From Acorus gramineus (lineage: Eukaryota; Streptophyta; Magnoliopsida; Acorales; Acoraceae): a stretch of DNA of 64,000 nt. The stretch spans positions 682,001 through 746,000 of the forward strand of contig JAUJYN010000021.1 of the NCBI GenBank assembly GCA_030737835.1. The letters run 5' to 3'. The translations under genes and the position numbers were made by a program. Positions 1-11,100 of this stretch are shown here, piece by piece (positions within the stretch are counted from its first letter, which is position 1; every line of letters begins with the position of its first letter). Under the pieces are notes generated by a model. It did not search any database. It had not been told where the DNA came from and was given only the letters and a program-made list of their open reading frames with translations.

Positions 1-478
1 TGGAGAAGATGATGAATAGTGGGGGGAGATATTTTAGCTTCACTTATAAGTAACCCCACACTTAGATTAGGCTAACTAGGTTTAATTAGGGTTTAAGAGA
101 GGATTAGTGAGGTTTAAGTGAGCTTTGACTTGGGTCAACCCAACCACACAAAAAAACAAAAAGGGGTTGACCAATTCATTGGCCCACTTTGACCAAGTCA
201 ACTCTCCCAATGACTTCTTGCTCGGCCAAAACCCGGATACACCCCGGAACTGTGAAATTCTAAACGTTACCAGAATTCGATGAAATTTTCGTGAGTGGCT
301 TGAAATGGCACCAGGACACATAATATGCAGTTAGATTTTCAATCGGAGTCCTGCAAACTGAGGGTGATAGCTAACAGTCCAAAATTTTAGCGGTTCCTAT
401 CGAAAAACAAAAAAAACTCAAAAATTGCCAGAATGTTTCAATGGTTTCCAGAAGGCTAAAAGTGACACATATATAACA
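1..478 (-). mobile_element. A-type LTR, 5' (U3) portion, minus strand, cut by window edge
   Basis: Minus-strand copy of the first ~480 bases of the A-type LTR. On the plus strand it ends GTGACACATATATAACA, the reverse complement of the LTR start seen at 23512, 29722 and 48184. It carries the block with AGCTAACAGTCC and AATCGGAGTCCT found in the other A-type LTRs. A TATA-like CTTATAAG lies at 43-50. The bases after it (ATTAC, 479-483) would be one target-site copy, but the other copy is outside the window, so solo LTR versus full element cannot be decided. Confidence 0.85.
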
Positions 479-1327
479 ATTACATCATAAACAACAAATC
501 ATACAACTTAAGCATGCGTTGGATATCACCAACTTAAAAGGGAAAGGTTAAGCGCGATCTCGCACACTAACCAGTGCATGCTGGTAATCCCAAGCGGACT
601 TGAGTCAAGTAGGAATCATATCTACTTACTCAGTTTACGCAAAGAGGGAGGGTGAGAGAGAGGGAAAGTCTCATCCTCTTCAGAAGCTGGTCATAGCTTT
701 GCCCCAACAAGATGGGTGCAACATCCATACCATGTCCTCTAGTCTTAATACCAGGGAATATTAAGTATGCACCTGGTTATTAACTTAGGTTAATAATGCT
801 AGATATTATTAATATAGTGGGAGTAGTATTACAATACTACCTAAGGCATGCCCTATTCTATACATCCATATACAGTCATTCATACATGAATACAATACAT
901 GTAATATAAGCCTAGCATGCAAGATATCTAACATATTATAGCTTAAGCATGGCCATACTACTTATCTACACAAGTAGTATAGCTAGGGTGCCCCATCGAT
1001 GCGCGACGCACGACTACGCGCGTCGAGCGCATCTCGAGGGGTTGGATTGAACCACTCACCGATACCCGGGTCCATGCGCTCCGATTTAACAAGAAGGGCA
1101 ACAGGGCTCACGGGGCTGCATGAGTGCAGGGCAAGTGGGGCAGCAGGCACGTGGGGCAGCACCCGGGATGCACAAGCAGGGAAAGGCGCGCAGGGCATAG
1201 GTGAAGGGCACGCTGGGCACAAGCGCAGGGCACGCCGCAGGGCACGATGGGCACAGGCGCAGGGCAGGCTGGGCATAGGTGCAGGGCACGCCGCAGGATG
1301 CGCTGGGCACAGACGCAGGGAACGCCG
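479..1327 (-). mobile_element. C/E-type LTR fragment, minus strand, middle part
   Basis: Bases 479-1083 match the middle of the C and E LTRs (compare 7395-8090 and 42410-43100): the GCGTTGGATATCACCAACTTAAAAG block, the tract with AATATGGTGGGAGTAGTATTACAATACTACC-like sequence, and the hairpin region near 960-1020. Part of the next stretch (1090-1327) is a GC-rich tandem array of units resembling GGGCACGCTGGGCACAAGCGCAGGGCAC, in the place where other copies have the GC-rich putative first intron. The ORFs called across it are low-complexity and not credible genes. Confidence 0.75.
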
Positions 1328-2701
1328 GTAGTTGTGGCATTAAGCTAGGCCTACCCGTGCTAGGCGAGTATATGAACCGCCTGTTGGGTTATGTGCCTTG
1401 GGATTATTTCTGCGTGAGAGCAGAGGCAACCCCCTTGTGTCCGAGCGACGCAACCGTGTGGGAGTACAATAGTATTTGATATTATCGATATGTGATTATC
1501 GAGAGTAGTTGTTTTTCCATTGGGTTCGCTTTGCGAACATGGAGTGTTTCCTCCCAATGTCGTCCGTGTTGAAGCGGCCCGGGTTGTAGCTGTCCTGACA
1601 GAGGGCCCCCACCTGTAGGTACTATCGATGCATGCGGCAAGATGTACTGATCATGGGGGGTATACCAGGTAGAGGCTACTCGGGAGAGGGCTAACGAATG
1701 ATATTGCGAGCGTGGAATTGTTCTCCCCTTCGTTGGATCCGTGTAGGAACTCCCCGGCGTTGGAAAAGCTTTCCTGACAGAGGGCTCCCATCTGTAGGTA
1801 CTACCAATGCGTTCGGAAGCGTACTGATCGTGGGAGTATACCAGGTAGAGACTACCTGGGGAAAGGGCTACCGGTGGACCAAGGGTGTAGAGCAGTCTAA
1901 GTCTCTTCCAAAAGTCCTATATCACCTCTAAAGGGTGAGGGTGAGGATGAGGTGAAGACACATCGCCGCGTGACCCATTCGTTGTTCGTCCGTTCCCATA
2001 GTTGTTGGGTCCGGTTGCGTATCGATGTTCAAAGACATCATTGGGCAGTTATCCCGATGTAGATGATCCAATAGCGTTGCATAGTCCAGTAATTTCGGGT
2101 CTCTTCGACCAACGGTATGGTCTCTCCCCAAAAGTCCCAAGAGTATTCCTCCGGGAGTGAGGGTGATGTTGGTTGTGCCGCCACGTGACCTTGTTATCCA
2201 TGGGTTTCCACCCATGTTTTTCCTTGAAAGGGAATTGCTTTAGTAGTGAACATTTGTATGGTGATTGGTTTCCAACCACTCACTGAGCTTGTAGCTCACC
2301 CCTCGCATACTGTTTCTTTCCAGGGGCAGTGTTGGGCGCTGGACCTTTCCTGTGGCATGGTCTTATGGGCGTTGAGCGTTCTTCCGGCGGGTGGTGAGTT
2401 TGAGGCTGTCAGCAGTCCTAGAATTATTTTATGTATTGTAAATCGTGCATGTGGCACAGGTTGTATTTTATTTGGACTAGGCTTGGCTGTCACAGGACAG
2501 TGATTGTGTATTCGAGTATATAATAATGTTTTTTGTTTATAGACATTGTTGATATCTTATGCTTCCACTTTTCAGTCAGTTATCATTATCATTGCTTTGC
2601 CACCATGTGTGTTGTTGTTGGAGTCTTTATTGACCTCAGGTATTGATAACTGATATTTCATTATTGCCACGTCTCGGGGACGGCCGCCCTGGGGCGTGAC
2701 A
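1328..2701 (+). mobile_element. C/D-type LTR 3' portion, plus strand, left-truncated
   Basis: Opposite in orientation to its flanks. From about 1434 it matches the reverse complement of 36300-36755 (TGTGTCCGAGCGACGCAACCG onward). It then runs through the usual LTR landmarks, GAGCTTGTAGCTCACCCCTCGCATA and GACGGCCGCCCTGGGGCGTGACA-type end, at 2701. Bases 1340-1433 differ from the homologues. No target duplication could be paired because the left end is missing. The arrangement parallels 47968-51920. Confidence 0.75.
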
Positions 2702-3205
2702 TAAGAACACAAGCACTCAAAACCCACCTTGATCACTTCTCTTCTACATGATCTCCTTCTTCTTCTTCCTTTTGTTCTTTGAGGCATTTTAACAAACACA
2801 TGGGGAGTGTGTGAAAGAGAGAAAGAGAGCCACCCCGAAATAGTGACTAGCGGGTGAGTTTAAGGAGGGACAAAGGGGTGGTGAGTTTAGGGTTAAGTTC
2901 ACCTTCTCACATCCACTTTTTCCACCTTTATTGGGAAGCACAAAGCGAATCGTCACATCACTCAAAATACCTCACCCACCAAAACGCAGATGCAACCAAA
3001 CCCGGATGTGATTCAGAACTGCATATTTTTCAAAACATTATCGGAATTCACTGAAATTTTTATGGCTAGGACAAAACAGTACTAGGACCCATAATATGCA
3101 ATTAGATTTTTAATCAGAGTACTCCCAACTCCCGCAGGTAGCTAAGAACCTAAATTTTAGCGACTCTGATCGAAAAATAAGGCTCCAAATGACACAGGCA
3201 TGACA
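2702..3205 (-). mobile_element. C/E-type LTR 5' end, minus strand
   Basis: The minus-strand LTR resumes after the inverted fragment. It contains the CTTCTTCTTC and GAAAGAGAGA simple repeats of putative exon 1, then the block with ATTTTAGCGACTCTGATCG. It ends ATGACACAGGCATGACA, a diverged form of the LTR start TGTTATGCCTGTGTCAT. The bases that follow (AACAA) are a possible target-site copy whose partner is outside the window. Confidence 0.75.
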
Positions 3206-4007
3206 AACAATGTGTCGGATGAAGCTTAAACTGGCACATGAAATCCTTAACCAATTGGGGGAGAGGAAAAGAAAGGGAACTTTTCAGCATTGAGAAGGAT
3301 AAATTAAGATCTTGTAAGGATCATAACTCTTCAGGTCGGCTATGAATTTATAAGGAGTGGGAGTGATGGTGATGGAGTTTGGGATGGATAAGGAAGACCG
3401 TAGTTTCTGAACAATGTCCATTGACATGGTGACGCTAAAGGAAGAAACGAGAAGAAGTAAAGGTCGAGGATGACAGGGGAATTTGTTCTGCTTGTATTCT
3501 CTCTTTCTTCTCCTCGTGGCCTGACGTTTACATTAAGGGAAAGGTTCCTCTTCGAGAACCCACCCCGTAATGATAATGAAGGCGTGAAAATCGAGATCAT
3601 GGAAGATTTGCCGCCGAAATCTTCTTTAGAGATTGAGGGACAACTGGCGTAGAAGATGAGGTGTCAGTTTTGACAGATGTGTAGCTTATGTTGCAACTTA
3701 ATGATGCATTTATTTTTAGCTTTCCACATGGCATCATGGAAAGATAAATTGTCAGGAAGGTCTTCACGACCAGATCGATAGACAAGACTAGGGTGAAGAG
3801 GATGAAGAGGATGAAGAAGAAGAAGAAGAAGAAGAAGACAGTGAGGAGGAAGACAATCGAACAGAGGGTAGTGGTGAAGAAGTAAGATCCACTGGTTGGA
3901 CAATAGAACATGATCCAGAACCCAATCGGAGGAGCTTTTGTGAGCGCCGCTGCAATCCACCTCGCGGACCAGAAGGAGTGGGAACCGAACCGAGGTCATT
4001 GGCAGAC
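3206..4007. other. Tat-lineage internal remnant, degenerate; acidic plus-strand frame
   Basis: This lies between the older LTR and the C-terminal half of the antisense ORF, so it is probably internal sequence of the Tat-like host element. On the plus strand a frame without ATG (about 3792-4109, preceded by TAG) encodes a very acidic Asp/Glu run from a GAA/GAT repeat at about 3795-3840, then non-repetitive sequence. On the minus strand the same repeat reads as poly-serine. I recognise no domain. Short ORFs at 3340-3650 show no conserved motif. Confidence 0.4.
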
Positions 4008-4354
4008 TCAACCACATTCGTAGGAAACGTCGCTACGGGTGGCGCGCGTCTCGGTTCCTCCAATCCAAGCAGCTCTCACCACAATCGGTTTAGATACTCT
4101 ATCACCTAGGAGATGTCGCCCATCTTCACCTCCTCGATCTCCGGCCTGGGGGCATCCACCCTTGGCCTCCGGGGATGACACAAGTGGTGGTGCGAGGAGT
4201 CCCAGCCGTCTGGCACCCCAGACCCAAATCCGACGATTCTGCCAGTCGAAGATGTCACCCTGGGACATGCCGAGGACCAGCTCTGGCGCCCTAGCTTGGA
4301 GGGGGATGTAAAAGGATGAGGACCGCTCGGAGGTTGAAGCCTTGACTTGGTAAA
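4008..4354 (-). pseudogene. C-terminal half of split antisense ORF (putative gypsy-type transposon domain)
   Basis: The minus-strand frame is open from the target duplication at 4354 to a stop at 4008. It reads on exactly, in the same frame, from the N-terminal half at 53594-53897: 304 + 347 bases = 651, a multiple of three with the 5-bp duplication counted once. The first ~45 residues (FYIPLQARAPELV...WQNRRIWVWG) fit the second part of the putative gypsy-type transposon domain (PF04195-like), where an aromatic/Leu stretch is followed by a W..R..F/W pattern. The remainder is low-complexity. Such antisense extra ORFs upstream of the 3' LTR are known from Tat-lineage elements. Family assignment is from memory of the domain pattern. 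Confidence 0.6.
4350..4354. repeat. Target-site duplication GTAAA, left copy (element E)
   Basis: GTAAA directly precedes the minus-strand LTR end TGTCACGCCCT at 4355. The same five bases follow the other end of the nest at 53589-53593. They mark the outermost chromovirus insertion and restore an uninterrupted reading frame when one copy is removed. Confidence 0.93.
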
Positions 4355-5854
4355 TGTCACGCCCTAGGGCGGCCATCCTCGAGACGTGGCAATAATAAAA
4401 TATCAGCTATCAATACCTGAGGTCAATAAAGACTCCAACAACAACACACAAGGTGGCAAAGTAAGGATAATGATAACTGACTGAAAAGCGGAAGCATAAT
4501 ACATAAACAATGTCTGTAAACCAAAAAAATTATTACAGACTCGAATACACAATCACTGTCCTGTGAGAGCCAAGTCTAGACCAAAGAAAATACAACCTGT
4601 GCCACATGCACGATTTACAATACATACAATGACTCTAGGACTGCTGACAGCCTCGCACTCGCCACCCGCCGAAAGAACGCTCCACGCCCCTAAGACCACG
4701 CTACAGGAAAGCTCCAGCTCCACGTCCAACACTGCCCCTGAAAAGAAACAATATGCGAGGGGTGAGCTACAAGCTCAGTGAGTGGCTGAAAACCAATCAC
4801 CATACAATAGTTTAATACATAAACAATTTCCTTTCAAGGTAAACATGGGTGGAAACCCGTAGATAACAGGGTCACGCGGCGGCCCGACCATCCTCACCCT
4901 CACCCTCACTCCCGGAGGGAGACTCTTGGGACTTTTGGGGAGAGACCATACCGTTGGTCGAGGAGACCCGGGATTACTGGTCCACACAACACTACTGGAT
5001 CACCAACCTCACCCTCACCCTCACTCCCAGAGGGAGACTCATGGGACTTTTGGGGAGAGACCATACCGTTGGTCGAGGAGACCCGGGATTACTGGTCTAC
5101 GCAACACTATTGGATCATCTACATCGAGATAACTGCCCAACGATGTCTTTAAACATCGATACGAGACCGGACCCAACAACTATGGGAACGGACGAACAAC
5201 GAATGGGTCACGAGGCAACGTGTCTTCATCTCATCCTCACCCTCACTCCCGAAGGGAGACTCTTGGGACTTTTGGAAGAGACTTAGACTGCTCTACACCC
5301 TTGGTCCACCGGTAGCCCTTTCCCTGGGTAGTCACTACCTGGTATACTCCCACGATCAGTACGCTTCCGAACGCCTCGGTGGTACCTACGGATTGGAGCC
5401 CTCTGTCAGGACAGCTTTTCCAACACCGGGAAGTTCCTACATCGGATCCAACGAAGGGGAGAACGATTCCACGCTCGCAATATCATTCGTTAACCCTCTC
5501 CCGGGTAGCCTCTACCTGGTACACTCCCACGATCAGTACGCTCCTGAATGCATCGGTGGTACCTACGGATGGGAGCCCTCTGTCAGGACAGCTACAACCC
5601 GGCCCTCTTCAACACAGACGACATTGGGAGTAAACATTCCATGTTCGCAAAGCGAACCCAATGGAAAAACAACTACTCTCGATAATCACTTATCGAGATA
5701 TCGAATACTACTGTACTCCCACACCGTTGCGTTGCTCGGACACAGGGGGGGTGTCATGCCCCAACTACCAGCTTAACAATCCGATAAGACAATGAATTCT
5801 CCTGAATTCCAAATGAGTGCATCGCTCGGATGCACGGGGCGATTGCATCGCTAG
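4355..5854 (-). repeat. E 3' LTR, first segment (R/U5 side)
   Basis: Minus-strand LTR 3' portion. It begins with the terminal TGTCACGCCCTAGGGCGGCC and runs through the landmarks shared by all family LTRs (AGTCAGTTATC, GAGCTACAAGCTCAGTGAG, CTCACCCTCACCCTCAC, and GAGAGACCATACCGTTGGTCGAG twice). Element C interrupts it after 5854 and it resumes at 42226. A duplicated ~110-bp block lies at about 4895-5110. At 5752 an internal TGTCATGCCCC resembles a second LTR terminus. Confidence 0.88.
5850..5854. repeat. Target-site duplication GCTAG, left copy (element C)
   Basis: GCTAG precedes TGTCACGCCCCAGG at 5855 and is repeated at 42221-42225 after the C 5' LTR. Joining across the nest gives GCATCGCTAGCGCTCTAACTAA-type sequence, which is present uninterrupted in the C LTRs at about 7207 and 36855. 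Those copies act as empty-site controls. Confidence 0.95.
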
Positions 5855-8101
5855 TGTCACGCCCCAGGCGTCCCCGAGACGTGGCAATAATAAATATATA
5901 ATATCAGCTATCAATACCTGAGGTCAATAAAGACTCCAATAACAACACAAGGTGGCAAAGCAAGGATAATGATAACTGACTGAAAAGCGGAAACATAATA
6001 TATAAACAATGTCTGTAAACCAAAAACATTATTACAGACTCAAATACACAATCACTGTCCTGTGAGAGCCAAGTCTAGACCAAAGAAAATACAACCTGTG
6101 CCACATGCACGATTTACAATACATACAATGACACTCGCCACCCGCCGGAAGAACGCTCCACGCCCATAAGACCATGCCACAGGGAAGCTCCAGCTCCACG
6201 CCAACACTACCCCTGAAAAGAAACAGTATGCGAGGGGTGAGCTACAAGCTCAGTGAGTGGCTGGAAACCAATCACCATACAACAGTTCAATGCTAACACA
6301 ATTTCCTTTCAAGGAAAAACATGGGTAGAAACCCAATGGATAACAGGGTCACGCGGCGGCGCGACCAACCTCACCCTCACCCTCACTCCCAGAGGAAGAC
6401 TGTTGGGTCTTTTGGGGAGAGACCGTACCGTTGGTCGAGGAGACCCAGGATTACTGATCTACGCAACACTTTTGGATCATCTACATCGAGATAACTGCCC
6501 AACGATGTCTTTAAACATCGATACGAGACCGGACCCAACAACTATGGGAACGGACAAACAACGAATGGGTCATGAGGTGACGTGTCTTCACCTCATCCTC
6601 ACCCTCACTCCCGGAGGGAGACTCTTGGGACTTTTGGAAGAGACTTAGACTGCTCTACACCCTTGGTCCACCGATAGCCCTTTCCCCACGTAGCCTCTAC
6701 CTGGTATACTCCCACGATCAGTACGCTTCCGAACGCATCGGTGGTACCTACGGATGGGAGCCCTCTATCAGGACAGCTTTTCCAATGCCGGGGAGTTCCT
6801 ACATCGGATCCAACAAAGGGGAGAACGATTCCACGCTTGCAATATCATTCGTTAGCCCTCTGCCGGATAGCCTCTATCTGGTACACTCCCACAATCAGTA
6901 CGCTCCCGAACGCATCGGTGGTACCTACGGATGGGAGCCCTCTGCCAGGACAGTTATAACTCGGGCCTCTTCAACACAGACGACATTGGGAGTAAACATT
7001 CTATGTTCGCAAAGAAAACCCAATGAAAAAACACTACACTCGATAATCACATATCGATGATAGCGAACACTATTGTACTCCCACACGGTTGCGTCGCTCG
7101 GACACAGGGGGTGTCACGCCCCAACTACCGGCTTAACAATCCGATAAGATAATGAATTCTCTTAAATTCCAAACCAGTGCATCGCTCAGATGCACGGGGC
7201 AATTACATCGCTAGCGCTCTAACTAATAAGGTACAACCCGACAGCGGGTCATACCCACGCCTATTCCAGATAGGCCTAATCAGCTTTTAACATGCGCATA
7301 TAAATATATCCAGGAGAATTTTATATCAGCTATGTGCATGAACCATATGCACAATCATCTAATAATTATAGGGACACTCCCTAACATGGATTTACATCAT
7401 AATTATTCATACAACATGCATACATGGTCATTAATCACATAAACATACAAAATATACTCTAACATCCGTTGGATATCGCCAACTTAAAAGAAAGGGGCAA
7501 GCGCGATCTCGCGCACTAACAGGTGCATGCCAATATTCCAAACGAACCTGAGTCGAGTAGGAAATCGCATCTACTTACTCAGTTCGTTCAGAGGGAGAGG
7601 GCGGGAGAGATCATCATCTCATGAAGCTGGTCATAGCTTTGCCCCATTAGCATGGGCGCAACAACTACACCACGCCCTCGAGTCTTATTGCAAGGGAATA
7701 TTAGGCAGGTGCCCGTTATTAACCCAGACTTATTCATGTTCGATATTCCAATTAATATGGTGGGAGTAGTATTACAATACTACCTAAGGCATGCCATATT
7801 CTATACATCCATACACATTACACAAATACATGCCCATACTAGAGGGGCTCATGCAACACAATCATTCATACATGGATACAATACATGTATATAAGCCTAG
7901 CATGCAAGATATCTACATATTACAGCTTAAGCATGGCCATACTACTTATCTACGCAAGTAGTATAGCTACGGGAGCCCATCGATGCGCGACGCCCTTCTA
8001 CTCGCGTCGAGCGCATCTCGAGAGGGGGGGGGGATTTGATCGAACAACTCACCATTACCCGGGACCTCGCGCATCCCATCCGACGAGATCTACAAGGTAA
8101 G
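5855..8101 (-). repeat. C 3' LTR, first segment
   Basis: Minus-strand LTR from its 3' terminus to the D insertion point. It resumes at 18401. Segments match 35479-37748 of the C 5' LTR almost base for base, including the internal TGTCACGCCCCAACTACCGG at 7112 and the region near 7960-8030 with the GC-rich palindrome. The apparent exon 2 ends at about 8095 beside the D target site. The same junction is uninterrupted at about 37740-37750, which confirms the site. Confidence 0.9.
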
Positions 8102-11100
8102 TGTTGTGTCTGTGTCATTTGGAGAGCTCTGTTTGAAGATTTGGGTACATAAATTTTTTTTCCTAAGTTATGTATTCCTGATTTGGTATTTGGATTTGAT
8201 TTTGTTAAAATCCAAGATGAAGAGGTTTAATTATGATTTTATTATGAGATGTCCAGTTTTGAGTTAGCTTTCGTACAGAAGTGGAATTAGATCAACTGGA
8301 TTCTTGTAGTAAAAGTTATGGTTATTTTTCCAAGTATACCCCGGGGATGGAAATTCTGGCAGCAGCCCTGTTCCATGTTTAGCTCTAATTTCGGATTAGC
8401 TGGAGAGATTATCTGATCTTTCCATGAACATGAAAGTTGTAGATAATCTTCTTAGCTTTCCATCGGTCTTGGAATTGAGCAATTCAGAGCTGTATCGAGG
8501 AAGTTATGGCTGTTCCAGTGAAGCTTGCGCAGAATTTCTAGTCTCTCTCTCTCTCTCTCCCTCTCACTTCCACGACCAGCCTCTTCTGGTCTCTCCTCTC
8601 TTTTCAAACCCCTCCCCCTAGGTGTTTGATAAAATGATTCAATGAGAAGAGAAGGTGGAGGTGCTAGTGCAAGTGGATCTTTGTGTTTGTGTGTTGTTTG
8701 TTGTTCTCCCCTCTATATCAAGCTCTCTTTGCATGATCTCCCCCCCCCCCTGCTTTTCTTCTGAAGAGGAGGCTGAGGAGAGGCTAGAGGCGGTGGTGGT
8801 GGTTGAGGTAGTCGCGGGTGCGTCGAGGGCCCCCGAACCTCTCCTTTGTTCCCCCTCCAAGGTGAGCTCCTCCCCTCCTTTTCTTGATATTTTTGGCTTA
8901 AGGGGATGTTGGGGAGGTCATGCATGTTGGGTAGATGTGTTAGGGTGTGTGTGAGGGGTTGGGATTGATGAAAAAGGGGTTAGAATGGCTTGGGCGCGCG
9001 CTGGGCGCGGTCTGCGCACGTGCGCCTGGGTGCGAGGTAGGGCGCCTGGGCGCGGAGCTGGGGACCAGTGCGTGCGCGTGCGTGCGTGCGCGTACTGGGG
9101 CGTGCGTGGGCTGGACGCGCGGTGCGCGCGGGCCCGCGCGAGTGTGCGCGTGCGTTCGGCAGCGCGTCGGGGCGTGCGGGCAGGCGCGCGGCAGTGCACC
9201 GATGGTGCCGGGGTGTGTGCGTGCGTGCGCATTCGTGCGTGCGCGTGCGGGGGGGGGGGGGGCATGCGTGTGGCTGCCCGAGGGTTCGGGTAGGTGTCGG
9301 GGCACTCGGACTCGCGTGCGTACGCGCGTGCTCACATGCGTGTGAGCCCGTATTCATGCTTATCCGAGTTTTGGGTATTTCAAAGCATTTTTAATGTATA
9401 AATTGTGTTGTTTCTCACCAGTTCGATGCCCCTACCTTGCAGATCTCGTCGTATGTGATGCGCGAGGTCCCGGGTCATAAGGTGAGTGGTTTGATCCAAT
9501 CCCCCCCCCCCCTCTAGGGATGCGCTCGACGCGCGTAGTCGCGCGTCGCGCATCGATGGGGTATCTTAGCTATACTACTTGTGTAAACAAGTAGTATAAC
9601 CATGCTTAAACTAAAATATGTAGATACCATGCGAGCATGATTAATATGTAGTATGCATGCCACCCTAGTCCTTGTATGTTAGGGACTTGCACCCTTAGGA
9701 TATGTGTAAGAGCCATGCATCCTGACACCTTGTTATCATGCTAGGAAAGCCTCGACCTATGCATGCGTCCTATTAGTTTAATTTATTAAATTAAATGCGA
9801 GCATATGTCTATTAGTATGCCTTGGGGAATATTAAGGGGGCCTTGCGAGGTCAACATTGAGACCCGGGCTAGGGTACTCCGTGTTCCTTGTTTAGTTGTC
9901 GGGATGTCCTATATCGGGACCTCAGGTTGCCCTCCCAAGGTTTCTTTTCCTCATTATTATCTTATATATTCCCCGCATCTTGGTTATGCGCCCTGGAGGA
10001 ATTCTGAAGAATTCAAGACATTAGAGTTGTTGAGATGTGTTGTCGGCGGATCTGAGTGGATCATATGCGTATGGATAGGCTGTTCTGTTCCCTTCGTTGG
10101 ATCCGTGTAGAGACTGCCCCAGCGTTAGAAAGGCCATCCCGTGAGAGGGCTCCCATCAGTAGGCACCTCCTGATTTGGGACGGACTGTGCTGAATGTGGG
10201 AGTGGCCAAGCGGCCTACGGAGTGGAGGAGAGACTATCGGTGGACCAAGGGTGACCAACAGCCTAGTCAGTCCCAATATCCTATGTCACCTATTGAGGGG
10301 TGAGGGTGAGGGTGTGGTGGGTCGGCGATGTAGCGACCCACTGGATTTGTGTAGTTCAAGGATGATTAACAGCCTAGTCAGTCCCAATATCCTATGTCAC
10401 CATATTGAGGGGTGAGGGTGAGGGTGTGGTGGGTCGGCGATGTAGCGACCCACTGGTTTGTGTAGTCATTGCCACTTTGAGGCTATGATTGTTTTGAGGT
10501 TCATATGACTGTGATGCAGAGTTTGGTGCATTCACTGAGTGTGTGGCCAGGTAGAGGCTACCCGGAAGAGGGTTAGCGAATGATGTCGCGAGCGTAGAAT
10601 CGCTCTCCCCTTTGTTGGATCCGATGTAGGAACTCCCCGACTTTGGAGGCCAGGGAGAGGCTACCGGTGGACCAGGGGTGTAGAGCAGTCTAAGTCTCTC
10701 CCAAAGTCCCAGATGTCTCCTTTCAGGAGTGAGGGTGTGGATGAGGTGAAGACGCGTCGCCTCGTGACCCATTCGTTGTTCGACCGTTCCCATAGATGTT
10801 GGGTCGGTCTGTGATCGATGTTGAGGACATCGATGGGCGTTATCTAGAGGTAGATGATCCAGTAGTGTTGAGTGACCAGTAAGTCCGGGTCTCTTCGACC
10901 GACGGCATGGTCTCTAGACAGTAAATCTAGGTCTCTTCGACCGACGGTATGGTCTCTCCCCATAAGTCCCAAGAGACTCCTTTCAGGAGTGAGGGTGGGG
11001 GTGAGGTTGGTCGCGCCGCCGCGTGACCCAGTGATCATTGGGTTTCTACCCATGTTTTTCCTTGAAAAAGGGAACTGATTTATGTATTAACCTGTAGATG

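Noticed and set aside
1090..1327. CRISPR-like array because of regular GC repeats
   Set aside because: The units are contiguous and imperfect with no spacers, in a plant LTR context; a tandem repeat.
3795..3840. Poly-serine protein on the minus strand (3788-4063)
   Set aside because: It is the reverse reading of a GAA/GAT repeat and has no recognised domain.
8424..8621. Repeated 65-82-codon ORF MNMKVVDNLLSFPSVLELSN (8424, 14562, 21668)
   Set aside because: It recurs because it lies in homologous LTR U3 sequence. It runs into the TC microsatellite, and the C/E copies on the minus strand carry changes that break it (for example 53221-52895). No domain is seen. Worth keeping in mind, but not supported as a gene.
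9805..10110. Recurring ORF at 9805, 16650 and 39279-39497 (MSISMPWGILRGPCEVN in the first two)
   Set aside because: Same explanation: homologous LTR sequence covering the GAGACCCGGGC block and hairpins, with frame not kept in A or in the internal copies.
10293..10420. Interstitial telomere repeats
   Set aside because: The tracts are TGAGGG, not the plant telomere repeat TTTAGGG, and only 2-4 units long.
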